Assembly: GCF_000425425.1 (NCBI RefSeq)
Contig: NZ_AUDK01000019.1
Location: forward strand, 1-64,000
Direction: 5' to 3'
Source: Flavobacterium daejeonense DSM 17708
GTDB taxonomy: Bacteria > Bacteroidota > Bacteroidia > Flavobacteriales > Flavobacteriaceae
DNA length: 64,000 nucleotides
Each line of letters opens with the position of its first letter. Position 1 is the stretch's first letter. Positions 54,239-63,172 of this stretch are shown here, in pieces. The translations under genes were made by a program, and so were the position numbers. The notes under the pieces were generated by a model that saw nothing but the letters and a program-made list of their open reading frames with translations, was not told where the DNA came from and made no database searches.

Positions 54239-54622
54239 ATGGCAAAAAATAAAAATCTATCCGATAATATGTGGAAAGGGGCATCTCCAGAGATTTTTTC
54301 AAACGCAAAGAAGTTAAGAGAAAATCAAACGGAAGCAGAAGAAAAGTTGTGGTTAGCTGTAAAAGATAATCAGATTGAAGGATATAAATTTCGAAGACAA
54401 CATCCGCTTAGTATTTATGTAGTTGATTTTTATTGCCATGCTTTAAAATTAGTAATTGAAATAGACGGAGGCTATCACTTGGATGAAGAACAACAAATCT
54501 TGGATAAAAAAAGAACAGCAGATATTGAATTTCAGGGATTAAAAGTAATCCGGTTTACTAATGAAGAGATACTATTAAATTTACCAAATGTTGTTGAAAA
54601 AATTAAAACCTATATAAAATAA
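54239..54622 (+). CDS. DUF559 endonuclease-domain protein (Vsr-like fold)
   Basis: A 127-aa single-domain protein. Seen: KKLRENQTEAEEKLWLAVK, GYKFRRQHPLSIYVVDFYCHALKLVIEIDGGYH with the PD-(D/E)XK-type acids Asp63, Glu74 and Asp76, and KRTADIEFQGLKVIRFTNEEIL. Family knowledge: related to very-short-patch-repair (Vsr) endonucleases; the role of stand-alone DUF559 proteins is unknown. It sits between an MBOAT acyltransferase and its likely SGNH partner and is enclosed by three copies of the CCCTAAAGGG repeat. It is the cassette gene of that repeat family. Confidence 0.88.
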   Translation: MAKNKNLSDNMWKGASPEIFSNAKKLRENQTEAEEKLWLAVKDNQIEGYKFRRQHPLSIYVVDFYCHALKLVIEIDGGYHLDEEQQILDKKRTADIEFQGLKVIRFTNEEILLNLPNVVEKIKTYIK

Positions 54623-54639
54623 AAACGTCCCATTTCTTT

Positions 54640-55017
54640 TTTCCACCCTTTAGGGCGGGGAAAGAAAAAAGAAATTAATGATTTGTTTTTTAGAAAGGAG
54701 TTAAAAGAGCCAAATTTTCGTTTTCCCCAACCCTAAAGGGAGCCGGAAATTCAAAAGCGTTCATGATTAATAATAAAGTCCTAATTTCTTTTCCCCTTTA
54801 GGGCGGGGAAAGAAAAAAGAAATTAATGATTTGTTTTTTAGAAAGGAGTTAAAAGAGCCAAATTTTCGTTTTCCCCAACCCTAAAGGGAGCCGGAAATTC
54901 AAAGCGTTCATGATTAATAATAAAGTCCTAATTTCTTTTCCCCTTTAGGGGCAGGGGCAGAAAAGAAATGAAAAAGTTCTGCTTTTTTCCCACCCTTTAG
55001 GGCGGGGAAAGAAAAAA
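54640..55017. repeat. family-D repeats, tandem 148-bp duplication
   Basis: Two nearly identical tandem copies with 148-bp period (about 54653-54800 and 54801-54948), each with TTTTCCCCAACCC, GGAAATTC, GCGTTCATGATTAATAA and CCCTTTAGGG. A short third end (CACCCTTTAGGGCGGGG) reaches 55010. No gene in this 413-bp gap. Confidence 0.85.
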
Positions 55018-55035
55018 ATAAACAATTACAACCAA

Positions 55036-55914
55036 ATGAAACAATTCATACTTTTTACAATTAAAACCATAATCATCATCCTGCTTTTAGCAGTACTGCT
55101 GGACTATGCCTATACCACCGTATATGCACATTCCAATAACCGAAACAAAATAGAGGATGTCTATAATTCCAAAAACCGAAATTATGACGTCGTAATTTTG
55201 GGCTCTTCCCGTGCCAACAACCATTTTGTTTCCGAAATGTTCGAACAAAAAGGCCTGAAAACCTTCAACTACGGTATCAGTGGCGGACATTTATTCGAAG
55301 CCGATTTACTGCTGAAACTAATGATGGAACGCCATTACAAAATCAAAACGGTCATTTTGGAAGCCGATTTAAATTTGTCTAATGAAAAACGTTCCGAAAC
55401 GGTGGCGGCTAATTTTTTACCCTATATACACCGTTCTGAAATTATAAAAGAGCATTTTTCCAAAGAACCCGATTTTAATAGCCTGTATTATATCCCTTTT
55501 TATCGCTATGTTAATTTTGATGAATTAATCGGTTTCAGAGAATTTTATAAGACATTAAGCAACCAATCAACCAATGTTTTGGATAAAGGAGGATTTCATG
55601 CCCTGAAACAAAATAAAAAAGGGAGGATGAAAAATGATATTAGTACTCTAAAACCCTTAAAAAATAAATATTACGAAGATATAAAAGCAATTTGCGTAGC
55701 CAATAAAATTAACTTTATTGCGGTAATGACACCTATGTGTGAAAACACCAAAGGCATAGACTATTTCGAAAAAGTAAAAAAAGCCTACCCTGAAATCCAC
55801 AATTATGAAAAGGTAGTAACAGCAGATAAATATTTTTCGTCTTGTGGACACATGAACGCCAATGGCGCTAAAATATTTACAGCCAGAATCCTTCAGGATT
55901 TTTTCTCCAACTAG
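55036..55914 (+). CDS. membrane-anchored SGNH-like protein, probable O-acetylation partner
   Basis: A 292-aa protein with one N-terminal membrane helix (about 5-29, KTIIIILLLAVLLDYAYT) and a periplasmic domain. Seen: VVILGSSRANNHF (about 50-62), the GSS block that carries the nucleophile in SGNH/DltD/AlgJ-like enzymes; a FNYGISGGHLFE block; and a C-terminal SSCGHMNANGAKIF with the conserved His-x-x-x-G-A pattern. The usual Asp before this His is not obvious. It likely works with the MBOAT protein at 52663, which is a common pairing, but the catalytic triad needs checking. Family not firmly identified. Confidence 0.65.
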   Translation: MKQFILFTIKTIIIILLLAVLLDYAYTTVYAHSNNRNKIEDVYNSKNRNYDVVILGSSRANNHFVSEMFEQKGLKTFNYGISGGHLFEADLLLKLMMERHYKIKTVILEADLNLSNEKRSETVAANFLPYIHRSEIIKEHFSKEPDFNSLYYIPFYRYVNFDELIGFREFYKTLSNQSTNVLDKGGFHALKQNKKGRMKNDISTLKPLKNKYYEDIKAICVANKINFIAVMTPMCENTKGIDYFEKVKKAYPEIHNYEKVVTADKYFSSCGHMNANGAKIFTARILQDFFSN

Positions 55915-55969
55915 TCCAAAAGATGATACTTTATCTTCATTTTTAAAGCATACTCTCTCATTTTACTCA

Positions 55970-56330
55970 AACGCATTCCCCTCTTCCAGAGAGGCTGAGT
56001 GTGTGTAAAAAACGAGAAGCAAAGCACAAAAAAAAACTCAAATACAACTATACGTATTCCCCTCTTCCAGAGGGGTTAGGGGTGTGTGAAAGACGGAAGG
56101 GAATCACAAATTTCTCAATTATCCTTAGATAAAACCGACAACTGTCAACCCACAACCCACAACTCACAACTCACAACTGAAAAGGGACTAGGGGTGTGTA
56201 GCAATCATCATAAGGTATCCCAAACCACCTCAATTACCACCACACAAAACCCACAACTTACAACTTACAACTGATAATCGACAACCCACAACTCAATATA
56301 ATTATTAAATTACAACGAAGTTTCATATCA
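55970..56330. repeat. family-C hairpins and heptamer units
   Basis: The 436-bp gap contains family-C copies at about 55977 (degenerate) and 56052-56086, a partial one (CTAGGGGTGTG) near 56190, and reverse heptamers ACAACCC/ACAACTC at about 56140-56180 and 56250-56295. A short ORF across it is not credible as a gene. Confidence 0.7.
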
Positions 56331-56350
56331 TTGCATAAAGAAACCATCAC

Positions 56351-57520
56351 ATGCACATCGCTTTTTTAACACCCGAATATCCTCATGCTAAAATAGCTCA
56401 CGCAGCCGGAATAGGTACCAGTATTAAAAATCTGGTTATGGCTTTGGTGGAAAAAGGACTGAAGGTTACCGTATTGGTTTATGGGCAAAAAGAAAATCAA
56501 ATTATAGCGGAGAACGGATCAACAATCCATTTGATTAAAAATCAAAAATACAGCATCTTAGGCTGGTATAGGCATCGCAAACATATTGAGAAATATTGTA
56601 AGGCAGTAATTGAAAAAGAGAAAATTGAGATACTGGAAGCCCCTGATTGGACTGGAATTACGGCTTTTATGAAATTCAAAATTCCGTTGGTTATTCGCTT
56701 TCACGGCAGCGATACCTATTTTTGTCATTTGGAGCAAAGAAAACAAAAAGGAAAGAATTTCTTTTTTGAAAAGCTGGCTGTTTCAAATGCAACAGCTTTC
56801 ATTGCACCTACGGCCTTTGCAGGAGCATTATCAAAAAAATTATTCAAGATTAAAAAGAAGCAAATAAAGACCATTCATTACGGACTGGATTTAGCTTTGT
56901 TTCAAAATCTCGAACCGGAACAATTGGAAACAGGATTATTACTTTATACCGGAACCCTCATTCGGAAAAAAGGAGTTTTAGAACTTCCGGCTATTTTCAA
57001 TAAAGTTCGAACAGCGTTTCCTAATGCCAGATTACTTTTAATAGGAGGTGATGCACCCGATATAAAAACCAATTCCAATTCTACATGGGAATTGATGAAG
57101 AGTCAATTTACCCCGGAAGATTTGAAAAAAGTAAGTTATTTGGGTAAAATACCTTATGGCCAAATGCAGGAATACATTCAAAAAGCCCATGTTTGTGTGT
57201 TTCCCACCTTTGCAGAAACCTTGGGAATGGTCACTATTGAAGCCATGGCGATGCAGAAAGCAGTAGTAAATTCCAATATCGGCTGGGCTCAGGAACTAAT
57301 AATTGATGGAGAAAGTGGTTTTTTAATCCATCCGGCCAACCATAATTTATTTACAGAAAGGATTTTACAATTACTCGAAAACAATGCCCTGACTCAGGAG
57401 ATGGGACAACTTGCCCGATTAAGAGTAGAAAAGCATTTTAATATCGATACAATTGTTCAGCAAAATATACAGTTTTACAAAGAAGTAGGAAGCAGAAATC
57501 TAGACAAGCGGCTTGAATAA
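56351..57520 (+). CDS. glycosyltransferase family 4
   Basis: A 389-aa GT-B transferase. Seen: IAFLTPEYPHAKIAHAAGIGTSIKNLVMAL, the KTIHYGLDLALFQ hinge, LLYTGTLIRKKGVLELPAIF, and TFAETLGMVTIEAMAMQKAVVNSNIGWAQELI with the E-x7-E donor motif. Typical GT4 length. Preceded by a repeat-filled gap, followed by 244 bp with degenerate repeat remnants. Sugar unknown. Confidence 0.9.
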   Translation: MHIAFLTPEYPHAKIAHAAGIGTSIKNLVMALVEKGLKVTVLVYGQKENQIIAENGSTIHLIKNQKYSILGWYRHRKHIEKYCKAVIEKEKIEILEAPDWTGITAFMKFKIPLVIRFHGSDTYFCHLEQRKQKGKNFFFEKLAVSNATAFIAPTAFAGALSKKLFKIKKKQIKTIHYGLDLALFQNLEPEQLETGLLLYTGTLIRKKGVLELPAIFNKVRTAFPNARLLLIGGDAPDIKTNSNSTWELMKSQFTPEDLKKVSYLGKIPYGQMQEYIQKAHVCVFPTFAETLGMVTIEAMAMQKAVVNSNIGWAQELIIDGESGFLIHPANHNLFTERILQLLENNALTQEMGQLARLRVEKHFNIDTIVQQNIQFYKEVGSRNLDKRLE

Positions 57521-57591
57521 ACTAATTATCTATCAACTATTACGATTAATAGAAAATAACCCGTTGACTAAAATTAGTTTTTGAGGATAAT

Positions 57592-57690
57592 TTTTCGTCA
57601 CGTCGAGTGATTCCGTTATTGGATGGGATTGTATCGAGAAGTTTTATTCCGTTTCACTATACAAAAAAAACACCCGAATTGATATTTTTA
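57592..57690. repeat. degenerate family-A unit
   Basis: CGTCACGTCGAGTGATTCCG, a short stem, then TATCGAGAAG, followed by a decayed reverse half ending CACCCGAATTGAT. It shows the family ageing in place. The remaining gap has no gene. Confidence 0.6.
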
Positions 57691-57764
57691 ATAATTTCAC
57701 CCAACGGCTTAGAGAATAATTAGTGTTAATCTGCGTAATTTGCGGTTAAAAAAAAAAGAGTAGT

Positions 57765-59294
57765 TTGATTATAATCTACCATAAAAACAATAAAGTTGTT
57801 AAAGTAATAAGAGATGAAGAAAACTTGTTTTTCTCTTCTCATACGATTGCTGGTACAATAAATAACTTAGCAGAATTATATCCGCAGGATTGGCTAATTT
57901 GGTGCGACCTGGATTTAAAACCCTATTTGAATCTTTCAAAATTCAAATCCATTTTCCATCATCATAAAATCATGACTTCTTTCGGTCAAAGTCATATTCC
58001 GGTTGCTATTGGTTATGTCGAAGAATCCCCTTTTGTCAAAATTAATAAAATGGTTGCTTACCCAACCTGGCTCATGAGTGCTGAGGCAGGCGGAGTACAT
58101 GCTTCCGTTTTAAAAACTATTGGAAGTAAAATAAAAACAGACACAAGTTTTGATTATTTTATCAATTCGCTAGCCAAATTAGGAATGCCGGCCGGACTTT
58201 TTTGTTATTCGGATCCCCGTTTGCTCACCAATCCTGTACCCAAAATACAAAAGGGAGAAAGTACAAATCACTACATTTTATTCCGTTTTGTGAGTCAGCA
58301 TTATAAAAAAAGATGGCTGTTGTTATTGTTTGTAAATCTGATGCTGTTTGAAAAACGTTTTCCTGTCATTCCGTTTTTATATGGTTGTTTTTTTCAAAGC
58401 AGAAAAAAGACTGCATTGAATTTAGAAGATATTCCGGTACAATCTGCTTTGGAACCCATTTTAGATAAAACGATAGATGTCATTATCCCGACCATTGGGA
58501 GAAAACAGTATTTATATGATGTGTTAAAGGATTTAGCCAATCAAACGCATTTGCCTAAAAGAGTAATTATAGTAGAGCAAAATCCTTTGCCTGATAGTCT
58601 TTCCGAATTGGATTACCTAACAAATCAAAGTTGGCCTTTTACAATTAAACATATTTTTACTCATCAGGCAGGAGCTTGCAATGCACGGAATTTGGCTTTG
58701 AATGAAGTAGAAAGCGAATGGGTGTTTATGGCTGATGATGATATCCGCTTGCACATAGACTTTTTTAATGAGGCTTTTGATAGGATTAAAAAGTTGGGAA
58801 TTGGTCAGATTACTTTTGGATGTTATGCTGTTAATTATGTTCAAAAAGAAAAGAAAGAAGGAATTTTTCAATGGTCGTCTTTTGGCTCAGGATGTAGTAT
58901 CGTTAAAAAGCAAAGTATAGATGCAATAAAATATAATTTACATTTTGAGTTTGGATATGGTGAAGATGCTGATTTTGGAATGCAACTGCGTAATAAGGGA
59001 CTTGATGTTGTATTTAGTTCAAGACCGGAAATAACTCATCTTAAAGCAGTTGTGGGAGGCTTTCGAACCATCCTGAAAAAACCATGGGATGACGATATTG
59101 TACAGCCTAAACCTTCGCCAACAGTGATGTTGTTCAAGATAAAGCATTATACAAAACAACAACTTTTAGGATACAAAATAGTATTGTTTTTAAAATACTA
59201 TAAAATTCAAAAAATAAAAAATCCTATTTTGTATTATAAAAACTTTCAAAAACAATGGAAGCAAAGTGTTTTTTGGGCGAATAAGTTAAAGTGA
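57765..59294 (+). CDS. two-part glycosyltransferase, C-terminal GT2
   Basis: A 509-aa protein. Residues about 1-215 are of unknown type but contain WLIWCDLDLKPYL, which looks like a decayed or variant GT-A DxD region, and a hydrophobic segment (LLLLFVNLMLF, about 187-197). From about 240 a full GT2 domain follows: KTIDVIIPTIGRKQYLYDVLKDLANQTHLPK, AGACNARNLAL, FMADDDIRL and FGYGEDADFGMQLRNKG. The start is TTG, with no alternative near. It may be a fusion of two transferases or carry a targeting domain. Substrate unknown. Confidence 0.75.
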   Translation: MIIIYHKNNKVVKVIRDEENLFFSSHTIAGTINNLAELYPQDWLIWCDLDLKPYLNLSKFKSIFHHHKIMTSFGQSHIPVAIGYVEESPFVKINKMVAYPTWLMSAEAGGVHASVLKTIGSKIKTDTSFDYFINSLAKLGMPAGLFCYSDPRLLTNPVPKIQKGESTNHYILFRFVSQHYKKRWLLLLFVNLMLFEKRFPVIPFLYGCFFQSRKKTALNLEDIPVQSALEPILDKTIDVIIPTIGRKQYLYDVLKDLANQTHLPKRVIIVEQNPLPDSLSELDYLTNQSWPFTIKHIFTHQAGACNARNLALNEVESEWVFMADDDIRLHIDFFNEAFDRIKKLGIGQITFGCYAVNYVQKEKKEGIFQWSSFGSGCSIVKKQSIDAIKYNLHFEFGYGEDADFGMQLRNKGLDVVFSSRPEITHLKAVVGGFRTILKKPWDDDIVQPKPSPTVMLFKIKHYTKQQLLGYKIVLFLKYYKIQKIKNPILYYKNFQKQWKQSVFWANKLK

Positions 59295-59327
59295 AAACAA
59301 AATTATAAAATAAACCCTAACTCCCTC

Positions 59328-59540
59328 AATTACCACTAAACGCATTCCCATCTTCCAGAGGGGCTAGGGGTGTGTAAAAACAAGAGGCAAAGCACAAAAA
59401 TCTTCAATTACCACTACACAAAAACCTACAACTGTCAACTGTCAACTCACAACTGAAAAGGGGCTAGAGGTGTGTAACAATCATAATAAAAAAATAAAAC
59501 GCACTCAATTACCACTAAACAAAACTGACAACCCACAACT
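59328..59540. repeat. family-C units and reverse heptamers
   Basis: TTACCACTAAACGCATTCCC with a CATCTTCCAGAGGGG hairpin and CTAGGGGTGTG (about 59341-59376), heptamers CAACTGT/CAACTCA near 59430-59455, a second partial GGGGCTAGAGGTGTG, and further heptamers near 59520. No gene in this 321-bp gap. Confidence 0.65.
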
Positions 59541-59615
59541 TATTAAACCCAAACACTACTCCCGAATAAAAAAATCTTTGTAATATTGGTTTTAATTAAA
59601 AATAGAAACAAAACA

Positions 59616-60611
59616 ATGAATTTCAGCTTAATTGTTTGCACCTATATGCGTCCGAAACCCTTATTGCGATTGTTGCAATCGGTTCAGGAACAAACACGCT
59701 ATCCGGATGAAATTCTGATCATAGACGGTTCGGTGAATCAGGAAACGCAAACAGCATTAAGTCAAAAATCATTTCAAAATCTAAAGTATATTTTAGTTTC
59801 CGATGAAAACAGAGGTTTAACCAGACAACGTAATTTGGGTATTTCCAAAGTTGCTGAAACTTCTGAAATTGTCTTTTTTCTGGATGATGATACCGTTTTG
59901 GAAAAGAATTATTTTGAAGAAATAATTAAAACTTACCAAAAACATCCGGAAGCTTTGGCTGTGGGAGGTTATATTAAAAATGAAATTAAATGGGAACAGC
60001 TAGGAGAGAATTATAAATTAAAACCAACGGAATTTTATTTTGACGGTTGGAAAAGAAAAGACAGTTCCCGTTTTCTGATGCGTAAAAAGCTGGGTTTGGA
60101 TGCAGATACACCACCTGGTTTTTCGCCTTTATTTTCTCATGGTCGAAGTGTGAGTTTTTTACCACAAACTAATAAAATATATAAGGTGGAAATGTTGATG
60201 GGGGGAGTTTCCTCCTTCAAAAAATCAATATTTAACAGTATTCGATTTTCGACATATTTTGAAGGTTATGGTTTGTATGAAGACGCTGATTTTTCATTGC
60301 GATTGGCTAAAAAAGGAAAATTGTATTTGAATACAGCAGCTCAATTATCACATTACCACGAACCTTCCGGCAGACCCAATCACTACCGTTATGGAAAAAT
60401 GGTAGTACGAAATGGCTGGTATGTTTGGAGAGTAAAAAATCCCAATCCACAACTAAAAGATAAATTAAAATGGCATTCTATTACATTATTGTTAACAGCT
60501 ATCCGATTTTCAAATACATTTACAACAACAAATAAAAAAGCGGCTTTCACAGAGTCTTTAGGGCGTTTTTTGGGTTGGATAGAACTTTTGTTTAATAAAC
60601 CGGGAAATTAG
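59616..60611 (+). CDS. glycosyltransferase family 2
   Basis: A 331-aa GT-A transferase with NFSLIVCTYMRPKPLLRLLQSVQEQTRYPDEILIIDGS, ENRGLTRQRNLGISKV, IVFFLDDDTVLEKNYFEEI and YEDADFSLRLAKKG. The ATG at 59616 is preferred to an in-frame TTG at 59586 because the conserved strand starts right after it. It resembles the C-terminal half of the previous gene product. A methyltransferase follows after 3 bp. Confidence 0.88.
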   Translation: MNFSLIVCTYMRPKPLLRLLQSVQEQTRYPDEILIIDGSVNQETQTALSQKSFQNLKYILVSDENRGLTRQRNLGISKVAETSEIVFFLDDDTVLEKNYFEEIIKTYQKHPEALAVGGYIKNEIKWEQLGENYKLKPTEFYFDGWKRKDSSRFLMRKKLGLDADTPPGFSPLFSHGRSVSFLPQTNKIYKVEMLMGGVSSFKKSIFNSIRFSTYFEGYGLYEDADFSLRLAKKGKLYLNTAAQLSHYHEPSGRPNHYRYGKMVVRNGWYVWRVKNPNPQLKDKLKWHSITLLLTAIRFSNTFTTTNKKAAFTESLGRFLGWIELLFNKPGN

Positions 60612-60614
60612 ACA

Positions 60615-61493
60615 ATGAATCATAGACTAAAAACAAGTGTTTTTAAAATATTAGATGGGCTTCCAGATCGGTTGGGGTATTTTATTTATCATCAATTGCA
60701 GGATTTGATTGCTAAGCTCAGTATTGAGGATAAGATCAAATCTACAGAGGCTTCTTATCGTTTGATGAAAAAAATATTTGACCAACAGCAAATTTCCTTA
60801 GAGAATAAAATTATTGTTGAGGTAGGATCCGGATGGGCACCCATTTTACCCTATTTGTTTGTTCATGATGCTGCGGTAAAAAAAGTCTTAACTTATGATA
60901 TCAATAAGCATTACAAGAAAAAAAGTATCAAAGAATTAAACAAAATTTTTGAAGAGAAGTATAATAATCAGTTTGGTGATTTGTCAGGGAACTCTAATTT
61001 AAATGAAAAAGTAAATTATTTTCCTTATACCAATGTGGCTGAAGGAGAATTAAAAGATACAGATATTATCATCTCTCGTTTTGTTTTAGAACACCTAAGT
61101 CCAAAGGATATAAAAAAGATGCATCAGTCATTTGAAAATAAATTAAAAAGCGGCAGCTATATTTTACACCTGATTTCACCAGGGGACCATAGAGCTTATA
61201 GTGATAAAAGCATTTCTTTATATGATTTTTTGAAATACAGTCAACAGGAATGGGATGCGATACAAACAAAGTTTGATTATCATAATCGTTTAAGATTACC
61301 TCAGTATTTAGAAATATTACAGCAAAACTTTGAGATGATACATCTTGAATATACTTCTTGCGTTCCGGAAAGCTTAGAATACCAAAAATTTAAAAAAATA
61401 AATGTTCATGAAGATTTTAAGAGATTTTCATTCGAAGAGCAAACTGCCGGAAGTATTAATGTTTTATTAAAAAAAAAGATAGCCTTTTTATAG
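60615..61493 (+). CDS. SAM-dependent methyltransferase
   Basis: A 292-aa class I methyltransferase. Seen: NKIIVEVGSGWAPILPYLFVHDA (about 62-84, SAM-binding motif I), VLTYDINKHY (motif II acidic residue), DIIISRFVLEHLSPKDIKKMHQSFENKLKSGSYILHLISPGDH (motifs IV-V). It likely O-methylates a sugar of the glycan. Coupled to the preceding GT by 3-bp spacing. Position of methylation unknown. Confidence 0.82.
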   Translation: MNHRLKTSVFKILDGLPDRLGYFIYHQLQDLIAKLSIEDKIKSTEASYRLMKKIFDQQQISLENKIIVEVGSGWAPILPYLFVHDAAVKKVLTYDINKHYKKKSIKELNKIFEEKYNNQFGDLSGNSNLNEKVNYFPYTNVAEGELKDTDIIISRFVLEHLSPKDIKKMHQSFENKLKSGSYILHLISPGDHRAYSDKSISLYDFLKYSQQEWDAIQTKFDYHNRLRLPQYLEILQQNFEMIHLEYTSCVPESLEYQKFKKINVHEDFKRFSFEEQTAGSINVLLKKKIAFL

Positions 61494-61549
61494 TCTTCTT
61501 GGAGAGAATTGAGTATGAGTACAAAAATAAATACACGCAATTACCCCCA

Positions 61550-62010
61550 AACGCATTCCTCTCTCTAAAATCGAATATTCAACGATTCCAAATAAAAATA
61601 TAAACTAGAGTTAGAGAATTTAAGGATGTGTTACAATCATAAAAGAAAGCAGAATTCACTCGATTAGCAGATACACATTCCCCTCTTTCAGAGGGGTTAG
61701 GGGTGTGTAGCAATTGTAATATGAATCCAAAATGCATTCAATTACCCCTAAACAAAACTGACAACCCACAACCTACAACTCATAACTGAAAAGGGCTAGG
61801 AGTGTGTAAAAAGCATGAAACAGAGTACAATTTTTCTCAATTATTACTAAACAAAACTAACAACCCACAACTCAACTCTTATATGTACTACAATAATAGC
61901 TTATGGTTATTCTCAGTTAATAAAAAAAACTTATATGACTTATATGTTTTAAAAAACAGCTAATTTATCCACAACCCACAACCCACAATCCACAACCGAA
62001 AACAACCCAT
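61550..62010. repeat. family-C units and reverse heptamers
   Basis: The 557-bp gap holds decayed and intact family-C copies (about 61551, 61676-61710, and a CTAGGAGTGTG part at 61796) and heptamer stretches (CAACCCA, CAACTCA) at about 61758-61785, 61858-61878 and 61970-62005. Several blocks open with the same TCAATTACCMCTAAAC lead. No gene. Confidence 0.65.
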
Positions 62011-62022
62011 AACTTTTATACC

Positions 62023-62030
62023 TATATTTG
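62023..62030 (+). promoter_or_regulatory. candidate -7 promoter element
   Basis: TATATTTG, a perfect TAnnTTTG box, 20 bp before the ATG of the next gene. The -33 element is not clear. Leader would be only about 15-17 nt. Confidence 0.5.
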
Positions 62031-62050
62031 CTTACAAAGAAAGCAGCAAA

Positions 62051-63172
62051 ATGAAGTTTTTAATCATTACCCATGTCGTCCATAGCCAAAGGAATCAAAA
62101 GTACTTTGCTTACGAACCATATGTGCGCGAAATGAATTTATGGTTGAAAAATGTAGAGGAAGTAATGGTGATAGCTCCAATTGCTAATCATACGTCAACA
62201 GCAATCGATAGTGCTTATGAACATCAAAATATTGATTTCAAACCGGTAGCGGCTTTGAGTTTGACAACTTTGAAGAATACGCTCATTACATTGTTTGAAA
62301 TTCCCGGTATTTTGTACCAAATTTACAAAGCCATGCAACAGGCCGATCATATCCATTTGCGTTGCCCGGGAAATATGGGTTTGTTAGCTTGTATATTGCA
62401 AATTTTTTTTCCTTCCACAACCAAGACCGCAAAGTATGCGGGCAATTGGGATTCTAAAAGTAAACAACCATGGAGTTATCGCCTGCAAAAATGGATTTTA
62501 TCCAATACTTTTTTGACCCGAAATATAAAAGTGTTGGTTTATGGTGAATGGGATAATCAATCGGCTAATATTCAGTCTTTTTTTACCGCCAGTTATTCCG
62601 AACGAGAAGAAAAAACAACAGTAAAGACCATTGGTTCAAATGAAAACATACGACTGCTTTTTGTAGGAAGTTTGGTTGAAGGCAAAAATCCGTTGTATGC
62701 TATCCGGCTTTTGGAACAATTAAAACAGACAAATCTTAATGTTCAATTAGATGTTTTTGGAGACGGACCTTTAAGACGGACTTTGCAAAATTATATTGAA
62801 AAGCACACTCTTAGTGAATGTGTTTTTTTGCATGGCAATCAAAATCAGGAAGTATTGAAAAAAGCCTATCAGAAGAGCCATTTTGTTATCTTAGCCTCTA
62901 AGAGCGAGGGCTGGCCCAAAGCCATTGCCGAAGGAATGTTTTGGGGGTGTGTTCCTATTGCTACTGCGGTTTCCTGCGTACCTGAAATGCTGGATTACGG
63001 ACATCGCGGAATTTTGTTACAAATGGATACAGAGAAAGATACCGATACAATCGCAACGTTAATAAATAATCCTGACCAGTTTGAAAAGAGAAGTAAAGAA
63101 GCTATTAATTGGTCCAGAAAATATACCTTAGAATATTTTGAAACCGAAATAAAAAAGCTGCTGCAAAAATGA
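62051..63172 (+). CDS. glycosyltransferase family 4
   Basis: A 373-aa GT-B transferase. Seen: KFLIITHVVHSQRNQKYFAYEPYVREMNLW, YAGNWDSKSKQPWSYRLQKWIL, IRLLFVGSLVEGKNPLYAIRLLEQL, FGDGPLRRTL and SKSEGWPKAIAEGMFWGCVPIATAVSCVPEML with the E-x7-E-like donor region. Overlaps the next gene by 4 bp (ATGA). It has a candidate promoter and opens a new GT operon that continues beyond the window. Confidence 0.9.
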   Translation: MKFLIITHVVHSQRNQKYFAYEPYVREMNLWLKNVEEVMVIAPIANHTSTAIDSAYEHQNIDFKPVAALSLTTLKNTLITLFEIPGILYQIYKAMQQADHIHLRCPGNMGLLACILQIFFPSTTKTAKYAGNWDSKSKQPWSYRLQKWILSNTFLTRNIKVLVYGEWDNQSANIQSFFTASYSEREEKTTVKTIGSNENIRLLFVGSLVEGKNPLYAIRLLEQLKQTNLNVQLDVFGDGPLRRTLQNYIEKHTLSECVFLHGNQNQEVLKKAYQKSHFVILASKSEGWPKAIAEGMFWGCVPIATAVSCVPEMLDYGHRGILLQMDTEKDTDTIATLINNPDQFEKRSKEAINWSRKYTLEYFETEIKKLLQK

